The notes below the pieces were generated by a model. The model had not been told where the DNA came from and searched no databases. It was given only the letters and a program-made list of their open reading frames with translations. Source: JBKEDF01 sp047975325 (GTDB lineage: Bacteria; Pseudomonadota; Alphaproteobacteria; Rhodobacterales; Rhodobacteraceae). Taken from it: a stretch of DNA of 32,864 bases. Made by a program: the position numbers and the translations under genes. Within the stretch, counting starts at the first letter, position 1. Each line of letters opens with the position of its first letter. Shown in pieces: positions 16,292-24,017 of this stretch. The DNA is taken from assembly GCA_047975325.1 (NCBI GenBank), contig JBKEDF010000078.1, forward strand, positions 1 to 32,864, written 5' to 3'.

Positions 16292-16528
16292 TTGGTCGTT
16301 GTTGTTTTGATTGTTCTGGTCGTGCTTGGGCTTATCGTGTTGCGCCCAAGGGGTGCGGGCACGTTTCCGATATGGCCACGATCATGTAAATGGCGACGGG
16401 AGGAAACTCGTCAATCGTCGTCCTCATCCACATACTGGATCTGCAGGAAATGTGATGCGGACGCCTATACCTGGGGTGGACAACCGCCCAAATCCTGCCA
16501 CCGTCATTCGCGCTCCGGGCAACTCTGA
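16292..16528 (+). CDS. Possible membrane-anchored zinc-ribbon microprotein
   Basis: 78 residues from a TTG start at 16292, with GGAAAGG seven bases before it; an in-frame stop just upstream at 16286 limits the choice. Residues 1-17 are a strongly hydrophobic helix. A basic linker and a serine run follow, then WICRKCDADAYTWGGQPPKS with C and H after it, which has the spacing of a rubredoxin/zinc-ribbon knuckle (CxxC then PPxxCxxH). No named family is recognised. The gene would occupy most of the otherwise empty 16250-16568 interval. Start codon and coding status are uncertain. Confidence 0.4.
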   Translation: MVVVVLIVLVVLGLIVLRPRGAGTFPIWPRSCKWRREETRQSSSSSTYWICRKCDADAYTWGGQPPKSCHRHSRSGQL

Positions 16529-16568
16529 CAGGTTTGCGATGCCGTTGCCCAACAGGGGCGAGGGGCGT

Positions 16569-17330
16569 TCATGTCTTCGGGTTTCGCAGCGCCGGAAGCC
16601 CCACGCCGGTGGATTGAAACCCGCCATCCGAGGCAATCACCTGCCCTGTCACGTAGCTTGCCTTGTCGGAACATAAAAAGACGATCACCGAGGCGATTTC
16701 ATCCTCCGATCCATAGCGGTTCAGCGGGATTGCGTCATGGTAGGCATCGATGATTTCCTGGCTGTGGACGGCCAGGGCCAGTTTTGTGCGGACGGGGCCG
16801 GGGGCGACGCAATTGGCGCGGATACCATATTCGCCCAGTTCGGCCGCCTGCTGTTGTGTCAGGTGGATGACCGCCGCCTTTGATGTGCCATAGGCCACGC
16901 GCAGCGTCGAGGCGCGCAACCCCGAGATCGACGCAATATTGACGATGCTGCCGCGGGTCTCTTTCAGATGCGGGATTGCCGCTTGCGAACAAAGGAAAAC
17001 ACCGTCCAGATTGGTTTCCATCACCTGCCGCCAGCGGTCAAATCCGGTCTCTTCGATCGGGCCAAAATCAGCCACGCCGGCATTGTTGACCAGTGCATCG
17101 ATCCGTCCCATCCTGGCGGCGCATTCGGCCATCATTGCCGTTACCTCTGCGGGGCGGGACACGTCGCAGATGATTGGCAATGCGTGTTCAAGCTGTTTGG
17201 CCTCCGCCATCAGGGCATCTGCATCGCGGTCGATCATCGCAACCTGTCGTCCTTCGGCCAGGAATTGCCGCACTGTGGCAAGGCCGATGCCGCGCGCGGC
17301 GCCGGTGACGATGGCGGTTTTCATGGCCAT
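16569..17330 (-). CDS. Short-chain dehydrogenase/reductase
   Basis: 253 residues, classical SDR. The cofactor loop TGAARGIG is at 9-16, Asp34 after strand 2 points to NAD(H), NNAG is at 82-85, and the catalytic residues are Ser134, Tyr147 and Lys151 (YGTSK). The C-terminal VTGQVIASDGGFQ is typical. It oxidises or reduces a hydroxy/keto group on an unknown substrate. AAGGAG lies eight bases before the ATG at 17330. It follows dctM by 12 bases, so it is the last gene of the TRAP operon and probably acts on the imported compound or its CoA derivative. Confidence 0.9.
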   Translation of the reverse strand: MAMKTAIVTGAARGIGLATVRQFLAEGRQVAMIDRDADALMAEAKQLEHALPIICDVSRPAEVTAMMAECAARMGRIDALVNNAGVADFGPIEETGFDRWRQVMETNLDGVFLCSQAAIPHLKETRGSIVNIASISGLRASTLRVAYGTSKAAVIHLTQQQAAELGEYGIRANCVAPGPVRTKLALAVHSQEIIDAYHDAIPLNRYGSEDEIASVIVFLCSDKASYVTGQVIASDGGFQSTGVGLPALRNPKT

Positions 17331-17342
17331 GGAAAATGCTCC

Positions 17343-18677
17343 TTACTGGCTGGGCCCGAGGAACCCGATGGATAGTTGCGGGAAAAGGCCAATGACAGCA
17401 ATCCCGATGAGACAGGCCAGCAGGAAGGGCATCGCGCCGCGAGCCACTTTTTCAATCGGCAGGCGCGTGACATTGGCCGCGACATAAAGATTGATTCCCA
17501 CCGGTGGTGTAATGAGACCGATGGCAAGGTTTACCATCACCAGAACTCCGAACCAGACGGGATCCCAACCCAGTTCCCGCATCACCGGCAGGAATATGGG
17601 TAGGCAGATGAACATCACCGTGACGGCATCCATGAACATGCCCGCAATCAGCAGGATCACCATGATCGCCAGCAGGATCACGGTTTCGTTCTCGCTCAAC
17701 CCCAGCAGCGCGCCGGAATAGGTTCCGACAAGGTCCTCGACTGTTACCACCCAGCCGAAAAGCCCGGCATAGGCCACGACCAGCATCACCGTGGCTGAGG
17801 AAGCGGCGGCGTCGGCAAGGCTCTGATAAAGGCCGTTGAGGTTCAATGTACGATAGATCAGACCACCCACCAGCAGTGCATAGACGGTGGCGACAAGCGC
17901 GGCCTCCGTCGGGGTGAAAATACCCGAATAAATACCGCCCAGGATGACAACCGGCGTCATCAGGCCCCAGAAACTTTCGCGAAAGGACAGCCACAACCTG
18001 ATCCCGTAGGACCTGTCCGCATATGGCATGGGGCTTAGGGCCTCAACCGAAGGCGCCCCTGTCATGCCAGGGCGGGGCCGGGCGAAGGGCAGGGTTGCCA
18101 GCATCGTCAAACCCATGAAAAGCCCCGGCAGGATTGCGGCAAGAAAAAGGGTGGAAATCGAGGTTTCCGCGATCACGCCATAGATGACCAACCCGATGGA
18201 AGGCGGAATGACGATGGAAAGCGCCGCGCCGGTACAGACCAGCCCGGCGGCATAGGCGCGGCCATAGCCGTCCTCTTCCATGCCCCTGATGATCATGGGG
18301 CCGATTGCGGCGACGGAAGCCGGGCCGGAGCCGCTTACGGCACCCCAGAACAGGCAGACGACCGTGCCGACCACGCCCATTCCGCCCGGGGTTGCACCAA
18401 TCAGGACACGGAAGAACCGGATCATCCGTTCCGCAATGCCAAGCGAACCCATCAACGTGCCGGCCAGAATGAAGAAGGGAATGGCCAGCAGGGAAAACTT
18501 GGTGATGCCCGCTGCAATCAGATCGCCCGCCAGATCCAGCCCAAAGCCGATTTGCCACATGGCATAGACCGCCGAAAGACCCAGTGAAAAAGCCACCGGG
18601 ACACGCATTGCAAGCAGGATGAAGAACAGGATGACCATTTCGGTGCCAGCAGGCAGGCCGGGAAAAAGATCATACAT
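17343..18677 (-). CDS. dctM: TRAP transporter large permease (DctM family)
   Basis: 444 residues with about 12 membrane helices. Family segments include RVPVAFSLGLSAVYAMW near the N-terminus, GTLMGSLGIAERMIRFF, GGMGVVGTVVCLFWGAVSGS and, near the end, MVNLAIGLITPPVGINLYV. It is the ion-coupled channel of a tripartite TRAP importer. The frame runs to 18704, but the ATG at 18677 starts MYDLFPGLP and overlaps the dctQ stop by eight bases, the usual arrangement. Confidence 0.93.
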   Translation of the reverse strand: MYDLFPGLPAGTEMVILFFILLAMRVPVAFSLGLSAVYAMWQIGFGLDLAGDLIAAGITKFSLLAIPFFILAGTLMGSLGIAERMIRFFRVLIGATPGGMGVVGTVVCLFWGAVSGSGPASVAAIGPMIIRGMEEDGYGRAYAAGLVCTGAALSIVIPPSIGLVIYGVIAETSISTLFLAAILPGLFMGLTMLATLPFARPRPGMTGAPSVEALSPMPYADRSYGIRLWLSFRESFWGLMTPVVILGGIYSGIFTPTEAALVATVYALLVGGLIYRTLNLNGLYQSLADAAASSATVMLVVAYAGLFGWVVTVEDLVGTYSGALLGLSENETVILLAIMVILLIAGMFMDAVTVMFICLPIFLPVMRELGWDPVWFGVLVMVNLAIGLITPPVGINLYVAANVTRLPIEKVARGAMPFLLACLIGIAVIGLFPQLSIGFLGPSQ

Positions 18678-19158
18678 CGGGAATGACCTCATCCCCATTG
18701 CCATTGCGCCAGATATCCCGGGCGTGTTGCAGGTAGCGTATCAGGACCAGTGCGAAACCGAAGGGAACCGCAGCCTGATAATACCATGCGGGTATCCCCA
18801 GCCCATAAGACCGCATGCCGTTATTGATCAGGTTGAGAACCGCTTCCCAGGAAAACCAGGCTGAAAGGCCCAGAAGGAAGGTGGAAGCCAGCACCGAGAT
18901 TGCGAAAACCACGTGGCGCAGCGCGGGTGGCAGCAGATCATGCACCAGTGACACGGCCAGATGTTCGCCCCGACGGGCGGCGATGGCCGCCCCGAAGATT
19001 GTCAGCAACAAAAAGCCGCTGGTCAGCATTTCCTCGGTCGCGGCCAGTGAATAGTTGGTGCCATAGCGCACCACGACATTGGCAAATCCCAGAAAGGTCA
19101 TCGCCAGAAAAAGTACCGCGCAGATGATCTTTTCGGCCTCACGCAGGAAAAAGGACAT
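18670..19158 (-). CDS. dctQ: TRAP transporter small permease (DctQ family)
   Basis: 162 residues with four membrane helices (about 8-28, 44-62, 82-104 and 127-147). FANVVVRYGTNYSLAATEEM and AIAARRGEHLAVSLVHDLLP are typical of the family. It pairs with DctM and docks the periplasmic binding protein. It lies 69 bases after dctP, with a strong hairpin in the gap, and overlaps dctM. Confidence 0.91.
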   Translation of the reverse strand: MSFFLREAEKIICAVLFLAMTFLGFANVVVRYGTNYSLAATEEMLTSGFLLLTIFGAAIAARRGEHLAVSLVHDLLPPALRHVVFAISVLASTFLLGLSAWFSWEAVLNLINNGMRSYGLGIPAWYYQAAVPFGFALVLIRYLQHARDIWRNGNGDEVIPDV

Positions 19159-19186
19159 GATCCCCCCATTGCGCTACGGGATGTCT

Positions 19187-19213
19187 GGGCACGTCCTTGG
19201 TCAAGGCGTGCCC
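19187..19213 (-). other. Intercistronic stem-loop between dctP and dctQ
   Basis: GGGCACG (19187-19193) pairs with CGTGCCC (19207-19213), and the inner CCTTG (19195-19199) pairs with CAAGG (19202-19206), with one bulged base. The stem is about 12 bp and GC rich. Such hairpins after binding-protein genes commonly protect the upstream mRNA and keep the binding protein more abundant than the permease. That role is inferred. Confidence 0.6.
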
Positions 19214-19227
19214 GCGACGTGATCGGA

Positions 19228-20232
19228 TCACATGGCCCCGTTGATGGCATCCTGGAAGCTTTGCACCAGGTCCGCGCCCACTTTTCCCGCCCATTCATCA
19301 AAGGCTGGTTGGGTTGCGGCCTTGAAGGCGGCAAGTTCCTCGGCGGTGGGTTCATAGACTTCCATACCCTTTTCGCGCAGGAAATCGAGCCCCGATGCCG
19401 TTGCTTCGCGGGAGATATCACGCTGATAGGTCATCGCCTCTTCGGCAGCGGTTTTCAGCTTTGCCTGCGTTTCGGCATCGTAGCTGTCCCATTTTGCCTG
19501 GCTGATACCGACGAAGATGGGATCATAGGAATAGTGCCAGGTGGTCAGGTATTTCTGGACCTCATAGACCTGCTGCGGAATGATCACCGCGCCGATCGGG
19601 TTTTCCTGCCCGTCGACCACACCCTGTTGCAATGCGGTCATCGTTTCGGTCCATTGCATCTGTTGCGGATTGGCCCCCAATGCGGTCATCACATCGATAT
19701 ACATCGGTCCCGCCACGCGCATGTTGAGGCCCTTCATGTCTTCCGGGCTCTTGATGGGGCGGATATTGTTCGTCACCTCGCGGAAGCCGTTTTCACCCCA
19801 GGCCAGAACGACAATGCCCTTTTCCTTCAGGATTCCGGCCAGCTTTTCGCCCGGTGCACCCTGGGTTGTGGCATCGACCTGTGCGTAATCGGCATAAAGA
19901 TAGGGGAGGGAAAACGCCGCCATTTCCGGCACCAGCGGGGTTACGTTGATGGCAGAGGTAACCACCAGGTCAAGGGCACCACGACCGACCATTTCGGCCT
20001 GACGCATCTGATCGCCGCCGGCCAGCTGTGCATTGGGAAAGACGCGCACGGTGATATCGCCACCGGTTGCCTCGGAAATCAGTTCGGCGAATTTGTCCGC
20101 CCCCTTCTGCCAGGTTGTCTGATCCCCGGTATTATGGGACAGGCGCAGCGTTTCGGCCGAAGCCGCGCCAAACATCACCACCCCCGCCAGCATGGTTGCC
20201 AGCGCAGTCTTGCCAACTTTTGCGAACGTCAT
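19228..20232 (-). CDS. dctP: TRAP transporter substrate-binding protein (DctP family)
   Basis: 334 residues. A Sec signal peptide ends at ASA (residue 26). The mature protein starts ETLRLSHNTG and carries the family pattern PEDMKGLNMRVAGPMYIDVM, where the arginine normally forms the salt bridge with the ligand carboxylate, then TALQQGVVDGQENPIGA. This indicates a carboxylic acid ligand; which one is unknown. GGGAGGATTAG precedes the ATG at 20232. It is the first gene of dctPQM-SDR. The adjacent operator at 20295-20311 implies control by the divergent IclR protein. Confidence 0.93.
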   Translation of the reverse strand: MTFAKVGKTALATMLAGVVMFGAASAETLRLSHNTGDQTTWQKGADKFAELISEATGGDITVRVFPNAQLAGGDQMRQAEMVGRGALDLVVTSAINVTPLVPEMAAFSLPYLYADYAQVDATTQGAPGEKLAGILKEKGIVVLAWGENGFREVTNNIRPIKSPEDMKGLNMRVAGPMYIDVMTALGANPQQMQWTETMTALQQGVVDGQENPIGAVIIPQQVYEVQKYLTTWHYSYDPIFVGISQAKWDSYDAETQAKLKTAAEEAMTYQRDISREATASGLDFLREKGMEVYEPTAEELAAFKAATQPAFDEWAGKVGADLVQSFQDAINGAM

Positions 20233-20294
20233 CTAATCCTCCCAAGGTGCCGGCCCGGTCGGGGCCATGTCATAGGGGCGCCTTCCTGCGCCGA

Positions 20295-20311
20295 TCCATA
20301 TAATGGAACAT
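20295..20311 (-). promoter_or_regulatory. Putative IclR operator over the dctP promoter
   Basis: TCCATATAATGGAACAT, with the palindromic core TCCAT-ATA-ATGGA. On the minus strand a TTGTCT (plus 20324-20329) lies 18 bases from CATTAT (plus 20300-20305), a possible dctP promoter whose -10 is covered by the box. An identical copy lies at the iclR start. TTCCAT/ATGGAA palindromes are typical of IclR-family sites. Confidence 0.65.
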
Positions 20312-20409
20312 ATACTTTCCCAGAGACAAGAAAAACTTGCAATATTGGAGAATCAATCAAAAATAGTATTTGATGCAGGGAAAAATTGGGGGAGATGGGC
20401 AATAACCGG

Positions 20410-20426
20410 TCCATATAATGGAACAT
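20410..20426 (+). promoter_or_regulatory. Putative IclR operator across the iclR start codon
   Basis: The second exact copy of TCCATATAATGGAACAT. Its central ATG (20418-20420) is the iclR start codon. Binding here would block iclR transcription or its early elongation, that is, autoregulation. The 115-base distance to the first copy is close to 11 helical turns, which would permit looping. Confidence 0.62.
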
Positions 20427-21236
20427 TTTAAGGCTGATAATACCTCAAACGCCCTTGCGGGCAGTCAAAGCGTGGATCGGGCGTTGCGGCTTCTGGCCAT
20501 TGTCGGGCGCAGGGCTGTTGATGGCGCCAGCCTGGGGGAGCTTGTCGCCGAAAGCGGGCTGAACAAACCGACCGTGAGGCGGTTGATGCTTGCGCTGATT
20601 CGCAGCGATATGGTGGAACAGGACGAAAAGACACGGCGCTATTATCTGGGCGGGGAAACCTATATTCTGGGGACATTCGCCGCGCATCGGCATGGGTTGC
20701 TGGAACTGTCTGCCGAGGTTCTGACCCAGCTTGCGCGCGATACGGGGGATGCGGCATTCCTGTCTGTGCGGCGGGGTTCATCGTCACTTTGCCTGCATCG
20801 TGAGGAGGGAACCTATCCAATCCGGACCTATGCACTGATGACGGGGCATTTGCATCCGCTGGGTATCGGGGCAGGTTCGCTTGCCATGCTGGCAGCCTTG
20901 CCGGATCCGGAGATCAGGGAAGTCATGAGCGCGAATGCAGCGCAGCTTGCGGCGGATTACCCGTCGCTTTCATCCGATGAGATCCTGACCCGCGTCAAGA
21001 CGGTTCGCGAGGTGGGATATGCGCTTAATCCCGGGCTGATCTTTCCCGATTCCTGGGGGCTTGGCATGGCGTTGCGCCGTCCGGATGGGGAATTGGCGGG
21101 CGCGCTGTCGCTTGCAGCAATCGAAAGCCGGATGCAGCAACCCCGTCGTGACGAACTTGTCAACCGATTGCGGGAAGCGGCACGCAATATCGAGAAAATC
21201 CTGGTGCGGCTCTATGCTGCGCGGAACCGGAATTGA
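20418..21236 (+). CDS. IclR-family transcriptional regulator
   Basis: 272 residues. The N-terminal winged helix-turn-helix (about 18-80) contains SVDRALRLLAIVGRRA, GLNKPTVRRLMLALIRSDMV and the wing DEKTRRYYLG. The C-terminal GAF-like effector domain (about 90-260) shows the family stretch LHPLGIGAGSLAMLAALPD. It probably senses the transported acid or a CoA derivative and controls both divergent operons through the two identical boxes. No Shine-Dalgarno is visible near the ATG at 20418 and no better in-frame start exists, so leaderless or weak initiation is possible. It is ten bases from the thiolase gene. Confidence 0.92.
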   Translation: MEHFKADNTSNALAGSQSVDRALRLLAIVGRRAVDGASLGELVAESGLNKPTVRRLMLALIRSDMVEQDEKTRRYYLGGETYILGTFAAHRHGLLELSAEVLTQLARDTGDAAFLSVRRGSSSLCLHREEGTYPIRTYALMTGHLHPLGIGAGSLAMLAALPDPEIREVMSANAAQLAADYPSLSSDEILTRVKTVREVGYALNPGLIFPDSWGLGMALRRPDGELAGALSLAAIESRMQQPRRDELVNRLREAARNIEKILVRLYAARNRN

Positions 21237-21246
21237 GGAGGGTATC

Positions 21247-22416
21247 ATGAAGGAAGCACAGATCGTTGGCTGGGGGCATACCGTCTTTGGCAAATCCGAT
21301 ATGCCCGATACCGAAACCCTGATGGCCGAGGCCGTGGCTGAGGCGCTGGGTCATGCCGGTATCATGCCCGAAGATGTGGATGGCATTTTTGCGGGTGTTT
21401 TCAACAACGGTTTTTCGCGGCAGGATTTTCAGGGTGCACTGGTGGCCATGGGGGACGAACGTTTCGCGAATACCCCCGCCACGCGGTATGAAAATGCCTG
21501 CGCCACGGGTTCGGCGGCCTTGTATGGGGCGATGGATTTCATTGCGGCCGGACGCGGGCGGATCGCATTGGTGGTCGGGGCGGAAAAGATGACCGCCACA
21601 CCCACCGCCGAAGTTGGGGACATCCTGTTAAGCGCCAGCTATCACCGGGAGGAAGCGGATATCGATGGCGGTTTCGCGGGCCTCTTCGGGCAGATTGCGG
21701 GCAGCTATTTTCAGCGCTATGGCGACAAGGGCGAAGAGCTTGCGATGATTGCCGCGAAAAACCATGCCAATGGCCTGGCTAATCCCCTGGCCCATATGCG
21801 CAAGGATTTCAGCGTCGATTTCTGCAATACGGTTTCGCCAAAGAACCCCATTGTTGCGGGCCCGTTGCGGCGCACCGATTGTTCGCTGATTTCGGACGGG
21901 GCGGCGGCGCTGGTTCTGGCGGATCCTGATACGGCGACGGGGATGAATCGTGCCATTGCCTTTCGTGCCCGTGCCCATGCCAATGAAATCATGGCGCTTT
22001 CCCGCCGCGATGTGTTGGAATTCAAGGGTGCGCGCATGGCCTGGGCCGCCGCTTTTGAACAATCGGGGCTGGGGTTGGATGACCTTTCGCTGGTGGAAAC
22101 GCATGACTGTTTCACCATCGCCGAGATGCTGGAATATGAGGCCATGGGCCTGGCCGAACGCGGGCAGGGTGCGCGCGTGATCCGCGAAGGGATCACCGCG
22201 AAGGATGGGAAACTGCCGGTCAATGCCTCCGGCGGACTGAAATCCAAGGGCCATCCGATTGGCGCCACGGGTGTTTCCATGCATGTGATGGCGGCCATGC
22301 AGCTTGCCGGAGAGGCGGGCGGAATGCAGATCCCGGGCGCAGGGATTGCAGGGGTGTTCAACATGGGCGGGGCTGCCGTGGCGAATTATGTATCGATCAT
22401 GGAGCGCGTTAAATGA
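21247..22416 (+). CDS. SCP2-type thiolase / acetyl-CoA acetyltransferase-like protein
   Basis: 389 residues, thiolase fold. Cys85 in ENACATGSAA fits the acyl-accepting cysteine. His286 lies in ETHDCFTIAE and His336 in KSKGHPIGATG. The final CxG motif of classical thiolases is replaced by FNMGGAAVAN, as in SCP2-type thiolases and lipid-transfer proteins. GAGGAGG precedes the ATG at 21247; the open frame continues upstream into iclR but the strong ribosome binding site decides the start. With the CoA ligase downstream it probably cleaves or forms a beta-ketoacyl-CoA. Confidence 0.87.
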   Translation: MKEAQIVGWGHTVFGKSDMPDTETLMAEAVAEALGHAGIMPEDVDGIFAGVFNNGFSRQDFQGALVAMGDERFANTPATRYENACATGSAALYGAMDFIAAGRGRIALVVGAEKMTATPTAEVGDILLSASYHREEADIDGGFAGLFGQIAGSYFQRYGDKGEELAMIAAKNHANGLANPLAHMRKDFSVDFCNTVSPKNPIVAGPLRRTDCSLISDGAAALVLADPDTATGMNRAIAFRARAHANEIMALSRRDVLEFKGARMAWAAAFEQSGLGLDDLSLVETHDCFTIAEMLEYEAMGLAERGQGARVIREGITAKDGKLPVNASGGLKSKGHPIGATGVSMHVMAAMQLAGEAGGMQIPGAGIAGVFNMGGAAVANYVSIMERVK

Positions 22417-24017
22417 ATGTCCCATCCTCGGGTGGCATGAAACCTGTTTCAACACGGGTGATGAACCTTTCGAATTTTTTGACCGAAAGCGCCCGGCGGC
22501 ACCCGGAGGATACAGGTTTCATCTGGGGGGAAAGACGCTGGAACTGGGCCGAGATGGAAGCCCGTGCCGCGGCTTTTGCCGCTGCCCTTGCAGGGCGCTA
22601 TGGGCTGGGTAAGGGTGACCGGCTCCTGGTGCAATCGGCCAATAACAACCAGATGTTTGAGGCGATGTTTGCCTGTTGGCGGATCGGGGCGGTCTGGGTG
22701 CCTGCCAATTATCGCCAGTCACCCGAGGAGATCGCCTATCTGGCGCAAAGCTCCCGGGCGAAGGGCCTGCTTTGTGCTGCGGAATTTTCCGATCATGCCG
22801 CGGCGTGCACGACAGTCGATTTCACCATCGGTATCGGGGAGGGCCTTGGCGACAGCTATGAAGCGCTGGTTGATGAATTTCTGGGTCAGGCCGTGCCCGT
22901 GGCTGAGGTGCATCGGGATGATCCCTGCTGGTTTTTCTTTACCTCAGGTACCACGGGGCGGCCCAAGGCGGCGGTCCTGACCCATGGTCAGATGGCCTTT
23001 GTCGTGACCAATCACCTTTGTGATCTCATGCCGGGTACGGGGCAGGGGGATGCCTCCATCGTGGTGGCTCCTCTCAGCCATGGCGCGGGGGTCCATCAAC
23101 TGGCGCAGGTGGCCCATGGCGTCAAGACCATCCTGCCCGCCGCCAAGAAGTTCGACCCCGAAGAAATCTGGTCCCTGGTGGAGCAATGGCAGGTTACAAA
23201 TCTTTTTACGGTCCCGACCATCGTCAAGCTGCTGGTTGAACATCCCGCCGTGCAGAAGTTTGATCATTCCTGCCTGCGTTACGTGATCTATGCCGGTGCA
23301 CCGATGTATCGTGCCGATCAAATTCGCGCGTTGGAGGTTCTGGGCCCGAAACTGGTGCAGTATTTCGGACTTGGGGAGGTGACGGGCAATATCACCGTTT
23401 TGCCGCCATCCCATCATTCCCGTGACGATGCGCATATGAGGATCGGAACCTGCGGTTTCGCCCGTACCGGCATGCAGGTCCAGATCCAGGATGGCGACGG
23501 TGGGGAGCTTGCCCCGGGTAAAACCGGGGAAATTGCGGTTATCGGACCTGCCGTCTTTGCGGGTTATTTCGAAAACCCCGAAGCCAATGCCAAGAGTTTC
23601 CGTAACGGATGGTTCCTGACCGGGGATCTCGGCCATATGGATTGCGAAGGGTTCGTCTACATCACCGGACGCGCCTCGGATATGTATATCTCGGGCGGCT
23701 CGAACATCTATCCGCGTGAGATCGAGGAAAAGATCCTGCAGCATCCGGGGATTTCCGAGGTGGCCGTTCTGGGTATGCCGGACCCGGTTTGGGGCGAAAT
23801 TGGCGTGGCGGTCTGCGTTGCCGAACAGGGGCAGGAGACCACATCCGACGTGCTGCTTGGATGGCTGGAAGGCAGGATCACGCGTTACAAGATGCCCCGC
23901 CATGTGGTCTTTTGGGATGAATTACCCAAAAGCGGTTATGGCAAGATCACCAAGAAGATGATCCGGGAGGAGCTTCTGGCGCGCGGAGGGCTGCCCGATA
24001 CAGCCCCGGTGTCATGA
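22413..24017 (+). CDS. Acyl-CoA synthetase (AMP-forming, ANL superfamily)
   Basis: 534 residues. The phosphate loop TSGTTGRPK is at 177-185. YFGLGEVTG is the A5 aromatic/threonine region. GWFLTGDLGHMDCEGFVYI then GRASDMYISGGSNIYPREIE form the hinge and A8 core. PKSGYGKITKK provides catalytic Lys511. It adenylates a carboxylic acid and forms its CoA thioester. The ATG at 22413 overlaps the thiolase stop (ATGA) and has GGAG eight bases before it. A later in-frame ATG starts MNLSNFL. The substrate is not evident. Confidence 0.92.
   Translation: MNVPSSGGMKPVSTRVMNLSNFLTESARRHPEDTGFIWGERRWNWAEMEARAAAFAAALAGRYGLGKGDRLLVQSANNNQMFEAMFACWRIGAVWVPANYRQSPEEIAYLAQSSRAKGLLCAAEFSDHAAACTTVDFTIGIGEGLGDSYEALVDEFLGQAVPVAEVHRDDPCWFFFTSGTTGRPKAAVLTHGQMAFVVTNHLCDLMPGTGQGDASIVVAPLSHGAGVHQLAQVAHGVKTILPAAKKFDPEEIWSLVEQWQVTNLFTVPTIVKLLVEHPAVQKFDHSCLRYVIYAGAPMYRADQIRALEVLGPKLVQYFGLGEVTGNITVLPPSHHSRDDAHMRIGTCGFARTGMQVQIQDGDGGELAPGKTGEIAVIGPAVFAGYFENPEANAKSFRNGWFLTGDLGHMDCEGFVYITGRASDMYISGGSNIYPREIEEKILQHPGISEVAVLGMPDPVWGEIGVAVCVAEQGQETTSDVLLGWLEGRITRYKMPRHVVFWDELPKSGYGKITKKMIREELLARGGLPDTAPVS

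Noticed and set aside
19219..20373. Plus-strand open frame of 384 codons antisense to dctP
   Set aside because: dctP has a clear signal peptide and TRAP motifs; the antisense reading is compositionally odd and would cover the operator.
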